Below are positions 10,046 through 21,417 of a DNA stretch of 64,000 nt, piece after piece. The stretch lies in assembly GCF_001653235.2 (NCBI RefSeq), contig NC_035790.1:3968001-4032000 (forward strand), read 5' to 3'. Source of the stretch: Pochonia chlamydosporia 170 (taxonomy: Eukaryota > Ascomycota > Sordariomycetes > Hypocreales > Clavicipitaceae). A program made the translations under genes and the position numbers. The first letter of the stretch is position 1. The number at the start of each line of letters is the position of its first letter. The notes beneath the pieces are model-generated. The model saw nothing but the letters and a program-made list of their open reading frames with translations, was not told where the DNA came from and made no database searches.

Positions 10046-12595
10046 GACTGGCGAGGTGTACGTTTACGAGTTGGACTGTGGATATGATGAAATGTAAACA
10101 TGCATGGCGGACTGCAAATGCTCAGATAGACAGTAGAGCATGCTGGAAGCTTGACGAAGTAATGAATCAAGGATAGAAATGCCGAGCACGACGACCCAGG
10201 CTTCCCGGTTCGTCGTTGGTGGAGTTGACTGCTGATGACGAATTGTGATGAGGGCACATTATAGTTGTCCCCAGACCTACCGGTCATGGCCTAACTGGGC
10301 AGTGTTTTGTTCGTATTATTTGTCGCGAGAATAGTGTTTTCAGTCAAACAAGGCATTTCGGCTCCATTGATTCAACACTACTTGGGTATTTTGGCGGCTG
10401 ACTTTGAATAGTGCTGAAATGATGCTCAGCTTGTCTTCCAGCTTGGCAGATCCAGGTGACACGCAAATCTATTCGGTACCAGTTTGTTACGTAGACCGTG
10501 GCGAGATGGATACGAGGCTGTTGATAGGGTCCAATTAGGCAGGTAAGTTGACCCGGATATCGATGGCAGGGCTATGAGGCGCTGCTGTCGAGCTGGAATG
10601 TGGGGGGACGGTACGAAGGTAGCATCGCTTGGATCAGCTTTCCCGGTGAGAAAAAGAGGCTGATGAGTCTGTCGGCCCAACGACAAAAATGGCGAATTGA
10701 TCTTGCCCCAAGATTTGCATCAATTGACCTCATTACGGAGTAGATGGTATCCTATCACAACCTACCAGTGACAGTGCTTTTTGACCGAAAAAATAAGACT
10801 GTGAGCTGCACGTCTCGTTCGGGCCAGCATGTTTGGGTCAACCGGGGATGTTGTTCTCCACCGCTTCTTGGAAGATGACTAGCAAACGCCACAGGCACAA
10901 GGGTCCAATGAGTCGTACTAGCGGTTGGCGACCACGGAGAAGAGACAAATGAGGAAACAACTGTGGTATACTGTAATTGAACCCAGTCAGCAATCTGTGC
11001 CGCATTGATTATGTTGGCGTCATGTCGCATATCGGACGGAGAAACCAAAGACACGTTTTGGGGGGGCATAACGCAACGATGGTTCCCTGACACGGCCGTC
11101 ATGACACTGTACAACTTTGAAGTTTGGGCGCTGACTGAGGAATTGATCCATGGACTTCCAGCCTGGATCGACAGTTCTCAGGGATTCAACGGAGCAGAAC
11201 GTCCTGGGATGCCGAGTGAGGAGAAGAGCCTTGGGTGTTGGAGGATGGACTGACCGCGTGGATCACGGGATCCATTCTATTATTCAATAGATACACATTC
11301 TTCCTGCACTTGCGGTATCAATACCTTACGGCTGGAAAAATAGGGATGAGAAAAGAAGCAAAAAGAAACACCATATGGACATTGCGCCGCCTTCATGCAG
11401 CGGGCTGGGGCACATGTGGCGGAATTGGCATAAATGAAGGAGGCCCGTTGAACGACGTGGCATGAAGGGGACTGTTGGTGGTTGTGGTAAAATGTGAAAT
11501 GTGAAATGAGCTTCCATGTCCCGGATGTCGGTTGAGCGACAAGATTAACAAGCCGTCAACTGTGCATGTGTCTGATGCCCTTGTCGATTTGTCCAGACTA
11601 GTCTACTCTGGTGTTGAGATGTCAAGAGTGGTGTCGCTCCTTCCGTCAGAGTCAATACGTACTTGACTGTGAGTGCTTGACTCAACACACCAACATCAAG
11701 ATTGGTTGTGGTCTTGCTGGCGCTGGGTGCTTGTAGTTGAGCATGCAACGGGCACTGGGCTACTAGAGCGCTAGAAAACCCACCTACCAAACTGGACCCC
11801 TGCTGGTCCATCGGCCAGGCATCTCCTCCAGTCAGGTCCTCGTGGGTGCTTTTTAGCCTCCCAGATTGCCAGACCAGACCAGACCAGACTTGTTGCATTC
11901 TGGTCTGGTCGGGTCAATCTGATGGCTTCATTGCCTCATTGTGCACTGCACGGGCTGGCATCAAATAATCACCCCGCACTAGGCGTTTTTGGGAAGAGGG
12001 GCTCCGAACCTGACCGAGCAAGCCCATGTCATGGTCTGGTCCTGGTCCCTCTTTGCCTCTCAAAGTCCCCTCTCATGTCTCTCAGACAGAAATGACTCTT
12101 GAGTTGGCTGTCTGTCTGGTCCATCTGGTGGCTTGCAATTTTTGGTTGGTGGGTTGGCGCCGTCTCCCGGTCTCTTTTTCTCTGTCTCTGGTCAATCAAG
12201 TCTTGGCCGATTCTTTGATTTGATTCGATTTGCGCCAGAACGAACGCCGAGTTTGGGCTATTTCGACCAAGCCAAACGTCTTTGATTTTTTTTTCTACAG
12301 CCAAGGCCGCAATACCATCGCATCCTTCCTCATCAACCCCGCCCTTTGTCTTTGACAATTCGCTTTTGTTGCCGTCGGGCATTGATTGCCATCTACTTTA
12401 CCATTTCCACTTTGTTTCCACATCCACATCCCACAGGAGACTCTCTCAATCTCAATTTGCCCCTCCTTACCGTCTCTGTCCATTGGCGACATCGCATCGA
12501 CACCGATTTTCGGCCTCCCCATCCTTTGTTTCCTGCACCTCACGTCACCTACTTCTCTCCAGCAAAGTCGCCTACAACTTGGCCTCAGCAGAATA
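10046..12595. other. Intergenic: AT-hook 3' region and THR4 promoter/leader
   Basis: About 2.5 kb without a supportable gene. It contains the 9-mer TACGGAGTA at 10734-10742, (CCAGA)4 at 11869-11888 followed by its inverted partner (see the separate hairpin entry), and one TGACTCA at 11678-11684, a possible cross-pathway-control (Gcn4/CPC1) site about 0.9 kb before the THR4 start. From about 12280 to 12590 the DNA is C+T-rich, as expected for a fungal leader. Confidence 0.5.
11877..11910. repeat. Perfect 12-bp inverted repeat built from TCTGG pentamers
   Basis: The left arm GACCAGACCAGA (11877-11888) and right arm TCTGGTCTGGTC (11899-11910) are exact reverse complements separated by 10 bases. 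The left arm is part of a (CCAGA)4 run at 11869-11888. It could form a cruciform, or a hairpin in RNA, upstream of the THR4-type gene. Confidence 0.8.
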
Positions 12596-14520
12596 ATGGC
12601 CCAAAACGGAGTAACCAATGGGTCAAATGACTCTCATATCCCGTCGCAGCGCTATCTGAGCACTCGTGGCGAGGACACTGATGTAAGTATGGCCTTGATC
12701 CGACCCGTGTAACCCTCCGTTGGATAGGAAGTCTAAATGGGCTTGCAAGAGCTCAATTGGACATTCATCCTCCCACTTGTTTTGGATGCTATTGACTATC
12801 TCCGTAAATCAATGGCTAACGGGATTGACTCGTCTTGCGACAGTGTTCGTTTGAAGAAGTCGTTTTGCGCGGCTTAGCTACCGATGGCGGACTCTATATT
12901 CCCGAGCACATTCCACAGGCTACTGCCTGGAAAAGCTGGCAGGACTTGAGTTTCTCTTCCTTGGCCTACGAAATCATGTCTCTTTACATTTCGCCATCTG
13001 AGATTCCCTCGGCAGACCTCAAGAACATTGTCAATCGAAGTTACTCGACTTTTCGCAGCAAGGATGTTACACCGCTCGTCCAACTCGACGGCAACCACCA
13101 TCTCCTCGAACTATTTCACGGTCCAACCTTTGCCTTCAAAGATGTCGCGCTTCAGTTTGTTGGCAACTTGTTCGAATACTTCTTGGTGAGAAAAAACGAG
13201 GGCAAGACTGGAAGAGGTATGGCTGCAATACCACTCTCAACATAACCGAGGGAGCCTTGCGGCAAAATATTGCTCTTTCGAAATACAGGCTGACATGTGT
13301 TATAGACCGTCACCACCTCACTGTCGTTGGCGCCACCAGTGGTGACACCGGATCCGCTGCCATTTATGGCCTGCGCGGCAAAAAAGATGTTTCAGTATTC
13401 ATCATGTTCCCCAAGGGCCGTGTCAGCCCCATCCAGGAGCTGCAGATGACCACCGTCTTGGACAAGAACGTGCACAACCTGTCCATTGAGGGAACCTTTG
13501 ACGACTGCCAGGTACGACAGCCATGAGTATCAATTAACACCACAGCCGATAGAGCTGACATATTTCGAACTCTAGGACATTTTGAAATCCATGCTCGCCG
13601 ACCCCGAAGCCAACAAGCCCATCAACGTTGGCGCCGTCAACTCGATCAACTGGGCTCGTATCCTGGCCCAGATCACGTACTACTTCCACTCATATTTCTC
13701 ACTGGTCAAGCAATCTTCTACTTTCAAGCTCGGCGACAAGGTTCGATTCGTCGTGCCTACTGGCAACTTTGGAGATATCCTTGCTGGCTACTTTGCCATG
13801 CGCATGGGACTGCCTGTGGATAAGCTAGTCATTGCGACCAACGAAAACGACATCTTGGACCGCTTCTGGAAAACTGGCAAGTACGAGAAGCAGCCCGCGC
13901 CGGAAGATGGACAGGACATCACACCCGAAGGTGTCAAGGAGACGCTCAGTCCTGCCATGGATATCCTGGTGTCTAGCAATTTCGAACGTCTATTGTGGTT
14001 CCTAGCCTACGAGTTCGCCGCAAGCGCAGGCATGGACGACCAGTGGAACAAGAAGCAGGCCGGTCAAGAAGTTTCCAAGTGGCTCAAGGAACTGAAAACT
14101 ACTGGATCATTTGGCCCTGTGTACCAAGATGTTCTGAAATGCGCAAAGCGAGACTTTGACAGCGAGCGTGTGGATGACAGCCAAACCCTGGAGACCATCC
14201 AAGCTCTGTACAAGAAGGTCGGATATGTTTTGGACCCCCATACCGCCGTTGGTGTTGCCGCCACTATCAGGTCCGCCGCCAACGCCAGTCCCGACATCCA
14301 CCACATCTCCTTGTCGACCGCCCACCCAGCCAAGTTCTCTGGAGCCGTGGAGAAGGCCCTTACCGGACAAGAGGGCTTCGACTTTGAAAACAAGGTTCTG
14401 CCCAAGGAATTCATTGGCCTTGACAAGAAGGAGAAGCGAGTCACAGAGGTAGAGGGAACTGTAAGCAAGGTCAGAGAGTTGGTCAAGGCCCAAGTAGAGC
14501 AGGAACTTTCGCAGGCTTAA
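12596..14520 (+). CDS. THR4: Threonine synthase
   Basis: A PLP enzyme converting O-phosphohomoserine to threonine, the last step of threonine synthesis. Exons 12596-12682, 12844-13216, 13306-13511 and 13576-14520 give 536 residues, normal for fungal Thr4. The N-terminal YLSTRGE and LATDGGLYIPEHIP blocks are family hallmarks. The PLP-lysine is Lys128 in FHGPTFAFKDVALQF. The phosphate-binding glycine loop is GATSGDTGSAA (about 162-172), and VPTGNFGDILAGYFA follows in the last exon. Intron 1 begins GTAAGT and ends CGACAG, and all junctions keep frame. The spacer intron after residue 29 separates a short, variable N-terminus from the enzyme body. The leader is pyrimidine-rich. It lies about 6.2 kb downstream of the methionine synthase gene; both enzymes act downstream of homoserine. 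Confidence 0.96.
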
Positions 14521-15284
14521 ATTCCCACATTTGCATATTGGATGAATAGACGGAAGTTCCATTTTCACGAGTAGTTAGATTTGGAAAGGGGGGCATGTGA
14601 TGCCAATGTTTTCTATGTATCCAACTTAGGGGCTTAAGTTGACGAGATGGCATCAGTTACAGGAATGGGCAAAAAGTGCAAATTCTACAATTAGAGGAGG
14701 ACGGGCTAGAAGGGAAACGGAGGGAGGCTGACCATGTCAATGTGACATTTTGTTTTTTAACAATGGTCAGATACGGAGTTTTTGTCACGAGGTGCTTAGG
14801 TTGTGTTTATCTCGCATTTAATTTAGCGGGCATTCTTACCAAACTTGCTGTGTTTTCGGTAACTCCACGCTTCAAACTATTTACATCTATAACGAGTGTA
14901 GTTGACGGCAGGTAAGTGGTTAATAAATTCGTATTGAATCCGACATCGGTCTCGTGGCATTCAGTATGTAAGTCAAGTATGCACTTTACATGTTCTATCT
15001 GCCGCTACCATCTGCGCTACCATCTCATTCCGTCCGTAATCCCAACCAAGTCACACGACTCAGCAAAACCATGTGGAAACGTACCACCAATACCAACAAT
15101 AATAACACTTTCAAAAACAAAACAAAAACAGACCGCAAGAACGCCCGGTTCATGATATGCATACGCAGGTGGCCATTCCTGCCAAATAACAAAACAAAGG
15201 AGGCACAGGGCCAGTGTCGGGACTTTCACAAATGTAAAAGGGGTTGTGTTTTGAAGATAACTAGTTTCAGGGTTTGTTGTTACA
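14521..15284. other. Convergent 3' intergenic region, THR4 / carrier
   Basis: The two genes point at each other across about 760 bases. The region includes an A-rich stretch (about 15100-15130) and a TACGGAGTT near-match to the recurring 9-mer at about 14773. No gene or RNA was recognised. Confidence 0.4.
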
Positions 15285-16624
15285 TTATGTTCTTGGCTTG
15301 ATGGGGTCGTCGTCTAGCGTCTTGATGCGCTTCTTGACGAATTCGAATGACGAGAAGAAGATGGCGTTGACGAGGCATGAGCGGCTCATGGAGACGCCGA
15401 GACCACGGTACATGTGGCGTTTGAAGAATTCGATCTTGGGAGCGGGGTCGACTTTTTCTCCGCGTGAGTGAAGGAGTGAGTTTCGTTGGTATATGCTCTT
15501 GGCGGAATCGATAGGGTCTATAGTTGTGTTAGTTTGTGTGGGATGAGGGGTGCAAGAAACAAGGTAGATGTTTACATATTAATGCCCAAGACACGAGACC
15601 GCACATGCCGCCGGCCGTTACCACTGCCAACTTGTTGCTGTTTGGATTGTCACCAGCTAGGGTTGTCCCGAGCTGTTTCCCGCTCTCGTACACCATAAAG
15701 TATATTGATGTGCCTAGCGTATCCCGCACTAGGTTGATAATTTTGTTAGTACGTATAGTTCCTATGCACTGGAAGATGACAAGACCTACACAAGTGTAAT
15801 CTGAGTCCAGTGTATAAGCCCAATACTCCCCGATGTTTGATAATGTTGGCCATGGTTCTCAGGGTTCCCTTATTTTGGTAACTTGAAGCTACGGCTCTGC
15901 TCTTTTGACAACTGCCCGCTCGTTCTGCAAGTAGCACAGACACCTGGGCGCTTAGCTTCGTAAGCTCGAACGGACAGGCGATAAAGGTAATGACGGAGCC
16001 GGCAGTGGCCCCTGCAGCGCCGAAGCAGGCCACCGAGTACAGGTTCGGGTACGTTCCTGGCTTGTTCACATGGCGAAGAATGTCGTATCCCATATTCCTC
16101 TTGACCCAGCCAGCATATGAGTATTTAGCTCGTTGATATATCGAAAATGACACGGTTCGGACCAGGGTAATGCTCGCCATGGGGGCCATAACACCTTAAG
16201 AGCAGGGCACATGTCAGCAAATACACATCGTTCAATTGCAACCGAGTATAGTCATCCCGGACCACCAATTCGGTTCCATGGTTGTCGATTGTGGCCCAAA
16301 CACCGCAATTCGGAACCATTGAGGGGAGAAAGCAAAACACCTACCTCGAAAGAAGCCACCCAGGTGTTCGGTGCGATATGTATGCTTGACACAGTCTAGA
16401 AACCCGCGGTACTGATAGGTCTGCATACGAGTCTTGACGCTGTCGAGGGGGAAGGCGGCCAGCGTGGAAAAGACGCTCGAAGAGCTGGCGGCTATTTCGG
16501 TCCGATAACGCTTAACGAACGAGTTTGCATGGTCTCGTCCGCGGGTGGTTGAAGGCATGACTGCTGACGAGGTGAGGCGGCCTGGGACATCTTGCTGCTG
16601 ATCACGCTTTGCTTCCACAGTCAT
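15285..16624 (-). CDS. Mitochondrial carrier (SLC25) protein, YMR166C/Mme1-like
   Basis: An inner-membrane solute carrier. Minus-strand exons are 16624-16345, 16194-15790, 15728-15576 and 15517-15285, giving 356 residues. All three carrier repeats carry the signature PX(D/E)XX(K/R): PLDSVK at about residue 59, PFELTK in repeat 2 and PIDSAK in repeat 3. The stretch LHLLRDTLGTSIYF before repeat 3 and ALIYPIDSAKSIYQRNS resemble the fungal group around yeast YMR166C, a proposed mitochondrial magnesium exporter. The exact substrate is inferred from resemblance only. Junctions keep frame: R|GV, L|RDT and I|YPID. The donors read GTAGGT, GTAGGT and GTAAAC, and the acceptors AAG, TAG and TAG. The start is the first ATG in frame and leaves a polar N-terminus of about 40 residues before the first helix. 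Confidence 0.9.
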
Positions 16625-19454
16625 GCTTCTGGACTAGTTCCGGATGGTCGTCCTTGTTTCCTGGTGCACCAGGCAGATGAATTGCCCAGAGCGACGGGAG
16701 ACAAAGGTAGAGACGACAGGAGACCAAGCCGGATAGGTGAGAAGCGGGTAGGAATGAGGTTGGACGGCCACGGCACACACGCGCGCGCGGTTCAGACCCG
16801 GTGATCTCGACAAAATTGACGAGATCAGCAGCCGAGTCTGGGGTGTGCGCGGGCGGCAGCACGACCTATTTCTCCAGAGACGCAACTGCCATCAATCGGC
16901 GGATTCTCAATCGGTTGATTTGGTTCAGTAACCAGGTACTGATGGGGGGTTGAGGGCGATGTTCGACACCGAAAAGCGGCAGATGTCTTTCGAGGAATGG
17001 AGCTTCTGATGCCCGGGCGGGTAATGATTCCTACAATAGGATTCGATAGTTGAAAGACAATGGGACGGAGAGAGAGAGGAAGATGGCGATGGCGGCGGCG
17101 GCGAATTGATTGACCAGGGAGGTGCTGTTGCTATTCACAGGTTGATCCAGTCTTGTCCGATGAGGGGTCAACAGTTGTTTAATATCTGGTTCGGCTGCGG
17201 GTAGCTGGGAGCACGGATGACGCTTAGCGCAGCACAGGGTTGAAGGTTCGGTTGAGGGGCGATTGATGGTTGAAGCCAACCAGCTGCCAGCTAGTTGAAC
17301 ATCAGACTGCACTCAACCACTTGCAAGCACGACCAAGACCAGGCAGGACCAGGATAAGTACCTAGTATTGATGACCAGGAGACTGACTGCACAGCGGGAG
17401 CCGGGCAAGCAGGCGCAGGACGGAGCTTGGGGAAGCTCTTGGCTGTGCGGACGGGACCTGCTTGGCTGCCGTTGAGTGGGACACAAACTCGTCCTGGTGT
17501 TTGATGCTCTGCTGTGCCGTTTTGGTGGCGAGAGGACGAGCTCTAGTTACTCCAGTCTGCTCTCCGCAAGGGTCTGGTCTGGTCTGTTCCGCTTTTGAGA
17601 TCGTGTAGCAGATATTTGGTGGGAACCACAGTCGGCAGCTCTCCTTGCGCAATGTGCGCTAGGTAAAACTGAGAGGGCGTGCTCGATAAAGGTGAAATTT
17701 GGTCCACGACTGCGGGTGACATGTAAAGGTGCAAGTAGAGCGTCAATCAGACCAAGAACAAGAGGGACACTTGAACCAGACAGACCAGACATTTGTTGAA
17801 GTCTGCGGTTTCAACAACGGAACTGACCTGTATGGGTGAGTTCTTCTTTGACATTAGCTGCAATGTATGGAGTACATGAACAGGCCATGCCGCTTTGAGC
17901 CTGGTATTATCTTTAGCGCTTCGGTTGTTCATGGCCTGTCCATCTCATTGACCCCATCTCCCGGCCTTCAATGTGAATTTGACTGCCCTTCGGCTGGCCC
18001 AACGTTGAACCACTGATCCCATCCCATCCCTCCAAGGCCAGACTCATCCACACCCAACTTTCCTCTCATGAAGGACATGAATGAGCCTGAACCCAATCCA
18101 TTCCCAACAGGGCACACCATGACCCAATGACATGCGGCCTCTGTGAATTCGGGGTGGAGAGGGGCAGGCAAAAGAGGGGACCATTTGACCACTAAGAGCA
18201 CTTCCATGTCCAAGTGTTGGAGGGGAAGCTTGAAGCTCTGGAAGATGGTTCATTCTTGCCGTTTGGTCACGGCAGTCTAATCCCGACATGGATGTGCCCA
18301 ACTGGCAAGTACCTGTCATGTAAGGTGTCTCGTGCCAACAACTCTCTTGCACCAAAGTCCACCAGATGCCATGGATGCCATGGATACAAGACATCTGCGA
18401 TACAACGCCGTGCCGTCTACCCAGTACTTTGAGTACAAATGAAACCTTCCGCTGTTCCATTATAGTACCCGCATCTTGTACAATAAACAGACCAGACAAC
18501 TTTACAAGTCTCCGCATCACATGCTGCTTTGGCGATGCGCTCCGCTAGAGACTTGCCAGTTATCAGCAGAGCGCCCAAAAGCATTCTACAATCTAACCAT
18601 TCCTACCCATCATGATCCAAGGGTTGCATTAGCACTATTGCATGTCCCCTCTTCTTGTAGCCTGCTGGATCTTTGCCCCGCAAAGATATACTCTGCGGCT
18701 AAGAAGTTTGTGAGCAATCACAACTTGCATCACCGCCTGTGGCTTTTGGGGCGCCTGTCGCCAGCCGTGTGGCCCCCAGACAGCTACAACTGTTCGACGT
18801 GTGTGTCTAGAACGAAGTGTCCTCATCCAGGCGTCGGGGAAGAGCTTTAGAAAAGAGGGAACATTACCGTATTGTCGGTTATAGAACCAAATGTATAGTC
18901 GCCATGCACCGATGCAATCCGATGGGGGGATGAAACAAACGGGCAGAACAAAAGAGGCGATCGACAGTGGAGATATACATCGAGTGGCTTCGGCTGAGAG
19001 GTGACAGAGCTTGTCGAATCAGACCGGCTTGATCTGCATAGGCGTGAAGACCAACTCCGAGAATTTAGGCATAACATTTTTCAGGGCGAAGGGTCAAAAG
19101 ACTCAAAACACATGCAATCCCAAAGTAATAAGGGGGGAGGAAACACCTTCGACAGAAACTTCCAGATGTGAAATTTATTGTATTCTCCCGCAGGATTCGA
19201 GTATTTGTTTCGAATCATGTGGGAATCATGCCATCCTTTGGCCAGTCTGACGCGCTACGTAATACTGATGAATACAGCAAGATATCTCGCTGCTTCGGAA
19301 TGACGATCCTGTATATGTGAGGTCGTCCAGCAGATGTCATCTTTCAATAGAGGACACCAGCAGTGCTCGGAATTGCCTTTGTCCGGCCCTTGCTCGAAAA
19401 GTAAGCCGGACCCGGATCGCCTTTATCGGAACCACAGTGTGAGTATTGTCTCAT
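16625..19454. other. Intergenic region of about 2.8 kb
   Basis: No supportable gene. It holds (GGTCT)3 at 17571-17585 and a TATGGAGTA at 17866-17874. The few open frames of moderate length (up to about 158 codons near 18044-18520) have shuffled composition, no domain features and no matching splice signals. Confidence 0.45.
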
Positions 19455-20619
19455 TCAAGTCCCAGAAGGTCCCGCCTCTACTGTCCCATTCGCTTGCTGC
19501 CCAGCATCCTCTGAGTCGGCAGCATCTATCGTTCGTGGCGTTTCATCTCCATGAAGGGTGGCGAGTCGTTGCTCTTCCTTCTTCTCTCGCAAAGCCTCAG
19601 TCTCGTATCGCAATTTGTCCAGGTTCCATGCGTCGTCGTCGTCTTCCTCGTCAGAGTCATCTTCGTCACGCCACTTGCCGCTCTCGAACAATGCACGACC
19701 AGTGTTCTCTTTGGCCTTTCGGAGCTGCTCTTCAGCAGCCTTCTTGTCAAGACGTTCCTTCTTCCACTTGGCAAAGGACTCTGGCGTGACGGGCGTAAGC
19801 GTGCCAGTAAGTTTGTGTCGCTCAGACTCCAAGAAGTCTTCGAGAGTGAGCGTCTTGAGTGGGGACTTATCCATGAGTGCTTTCTCTGCTGCCCTTTGTT
19901 CCTTTGTTTTCAAGACGAAACTAGAAGATATGCGGTCAGTGACATGGTGCTACGCATTTGCTTGTGTCATATGGAACTTACCCAGGAGGTAGAGCATGCC
20001 TATACATGCACTTGTCTCCGCCATTTGGACAGACCCAGAACCAGCCATACTTTCCATCCTCAATGGCCGAAATGAAGTATTTGCACACCTTTTCTGTCGT
20101 CGTTTGCTGGTTGCCTTTCTTGGACAGGACAACCTTTCGCAGCTGTTCTTCATCCCACTCGGCAGACGTTTCTTGCTTCTTCTTGTCTTCCTCTTCCTGC
20201 CCTCTCGTGTCTGCGTAGAGATTCTTCTTTTCAGTCTTTCGCTCGATGTTGGGGTCATGCGAGAATTTGCACTTTCGGCCCTTCTCACAGTCTCCCTTTT
20301 TGAAGAAAATACACAGAACCGTCTTGGGATCTACACCAAAAGGGATTTTTTGTATTTGGGCAGGACGGTTCAGAAGCAATGCCGCTTCCTTTTTAGCGTC
20401 CTCTGCTGCCTTCTTCTCCTTCTCTCGTTGAGCCTTCTCTGCTTGCTTCTTCTTTTCTTCAGGGCTTACACCATTCTTCAGATTGCTGGTCATCTGGGCA
20501 ATCTGTTTCTTGGCAACAGCTCCTCTTTTATTCTTCATGCCAAAAGTCTTATCCTCGACCTGTTTGGTGGCCGAGGGCTTTTTGGCAGGGCCGCCTTTCT
20601 CGGCTTTCTTGGGTGGCAT
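19455..20619 (-). CDS. TMA46: CCCH zinc-finger protein of the Tma46/ZC3H15 (DFRP1) type
   Basis: A ribosome-associated partner of the DRG GTPase Rbg1 in yeast; family role in translation. Minus exons 20619-19982 and 19920-19455 give 367 residues, close to the family length. The start MPPKKAEKGGPAKK is typical. A long lysine/glutamate coiled-coil-like stretch follows (about 50-80). Zinc finger 1 is C103-x7-C111-x5-C117-x3-H121, and zinc finger 2 is C179-x17-C197-x6-C204-x3-H208, an unusual wide spacing that is characteristic of this family. The C-terminal part, with LTLEDFLESERHKL and TPVTPESFAKWKKERLDKK, is the DFRP region that contacts the GTPase, followed by an acidic DDSDEEDDDD run. The single intron begins GTAAGT and ends TTCTAG, splitting a Gly codon. 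Divergent from the OST4 gene. Confidence 0.93.
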
Positions 20620-21285
20620 GGTGGCGGGGTCGATTAGATACGGAGTAAAGAGTCTTCGAGTGAAAAGATATTGAAATCGATAGGTATGTCGAAATCGATG
20701 CTTTTCAATCCAGGGTAGTTTCGTCCCTCGCGTTTAGGTGCTATGCAAGAAAGACTCCGGAACAGCACCTCGTTCCTCTTCGTCGAAAAATGGTGTCGTG
20801 ACGTCGTGGGGAAAAAGAATCCTTCTGTGTCGTTTTGCCATCTTCAGTGGGTTGGCTTGGTTGGTGGATGAGATCAGTGAGGTCACGTGCATGACCCTCT
20901 TGCAGGGCCATTTCTCGTATTTTTAGTGGTCGTTCACCCCCCAAAGGTTAAGTTAGGTCTCCGTAGCGGTGCGGTCATTGGGCGTCACCCGCTGGCATGA
21001 AGCTGCCAACAGTGGGTTGGACATTGTTGCACCAGCCTTGCTGCTGACTGGACACTTGAATACGTACCACATACATTGGACAAACAGCTCCAGCTGTCCT
21101 TCTTGGTCACATCACCCTCGAGCACCTGATTCCTAGGATATCTCCCATTCTTACCACAACCTCTTCGGTAAGATCCTACGGCGCAACTTGGGTATGCTTG
21201 AATGGAACCTTAATTTACTGATCTACTGCTATTTAGCTATATACCGGCTGTCGACACCACCTTGTCGCATTCCCTACCACCCGCA
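20620..21285. other. Divergent promoter region between TMA46-type and OST4-type genes
   Basis: A TACGGAGTA 9-mer lies at 20639-20647, only 20 bases upstream of the TMA46-type start. A probable 5'-UTR intron of the OST4-type gene occupies 21168-21236 (GTAAGA donor, TTTAG acceptor). Nothing else was recognised. Confidence 0.5.
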
Positions 21286-21417
21286 ATGATCTCCGATCGC
21301 GATCTCTTCAGCCTTGCTGTCTTCTTTGGAGCAGCATCTGTGCTGCTCATTGTGGCATATCACTTCCTCGAATCCAACGCCATTGTGAACAAAGTCGAGC
21401 ATGCGAAATCGTCATGA
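21286..21417 (+). CDS. OST4: Oligosaccharyltransferase subunit 4 (Ost4), 43 residues
   Basis: A tiny ER membrane protein of the oligosaccharyltransferase complex, which adds N-glycans to nascent proteins; Ost4 anchors Ost3/Ost6 to Stt3. The frame is ATG to TGA with no intron in the coding part. It starts MISDRDLFSLAVFFG, very close to the MISD-x-x-L-x-S-LA start of fungal Ost4. One hydrophobic helix (about residues 9-27) ends in AYHFLES, and a short polar tail follows. Family members are 30-50 residues, so the length is right. The ATG is in a good context (CCGCAATG). A 5'-UTR intron at 21168-21236 supports real transcription. Easily missed by automated gene finders because of its size. Confidence 0.85.
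   Translation: MISDRDLFSLAVFFGAASVLLIVAYHFLESNAIVNKVEHAKSS

Noticed and set aside
18044..18520. A 158-codon minus frame in the 16.6-19.4 kb gap
   Set aside because: Composition typical of chance frames, no signal peptide or motif, and no splice context.
19996..20637. A 213-codon plus frame opposite the TMA46-type gene
   Set aside because: Leu/Phe/Ser-rich by-product of the lysine/glutamate-rich opposite strand, which carries two real CCCH fingers.
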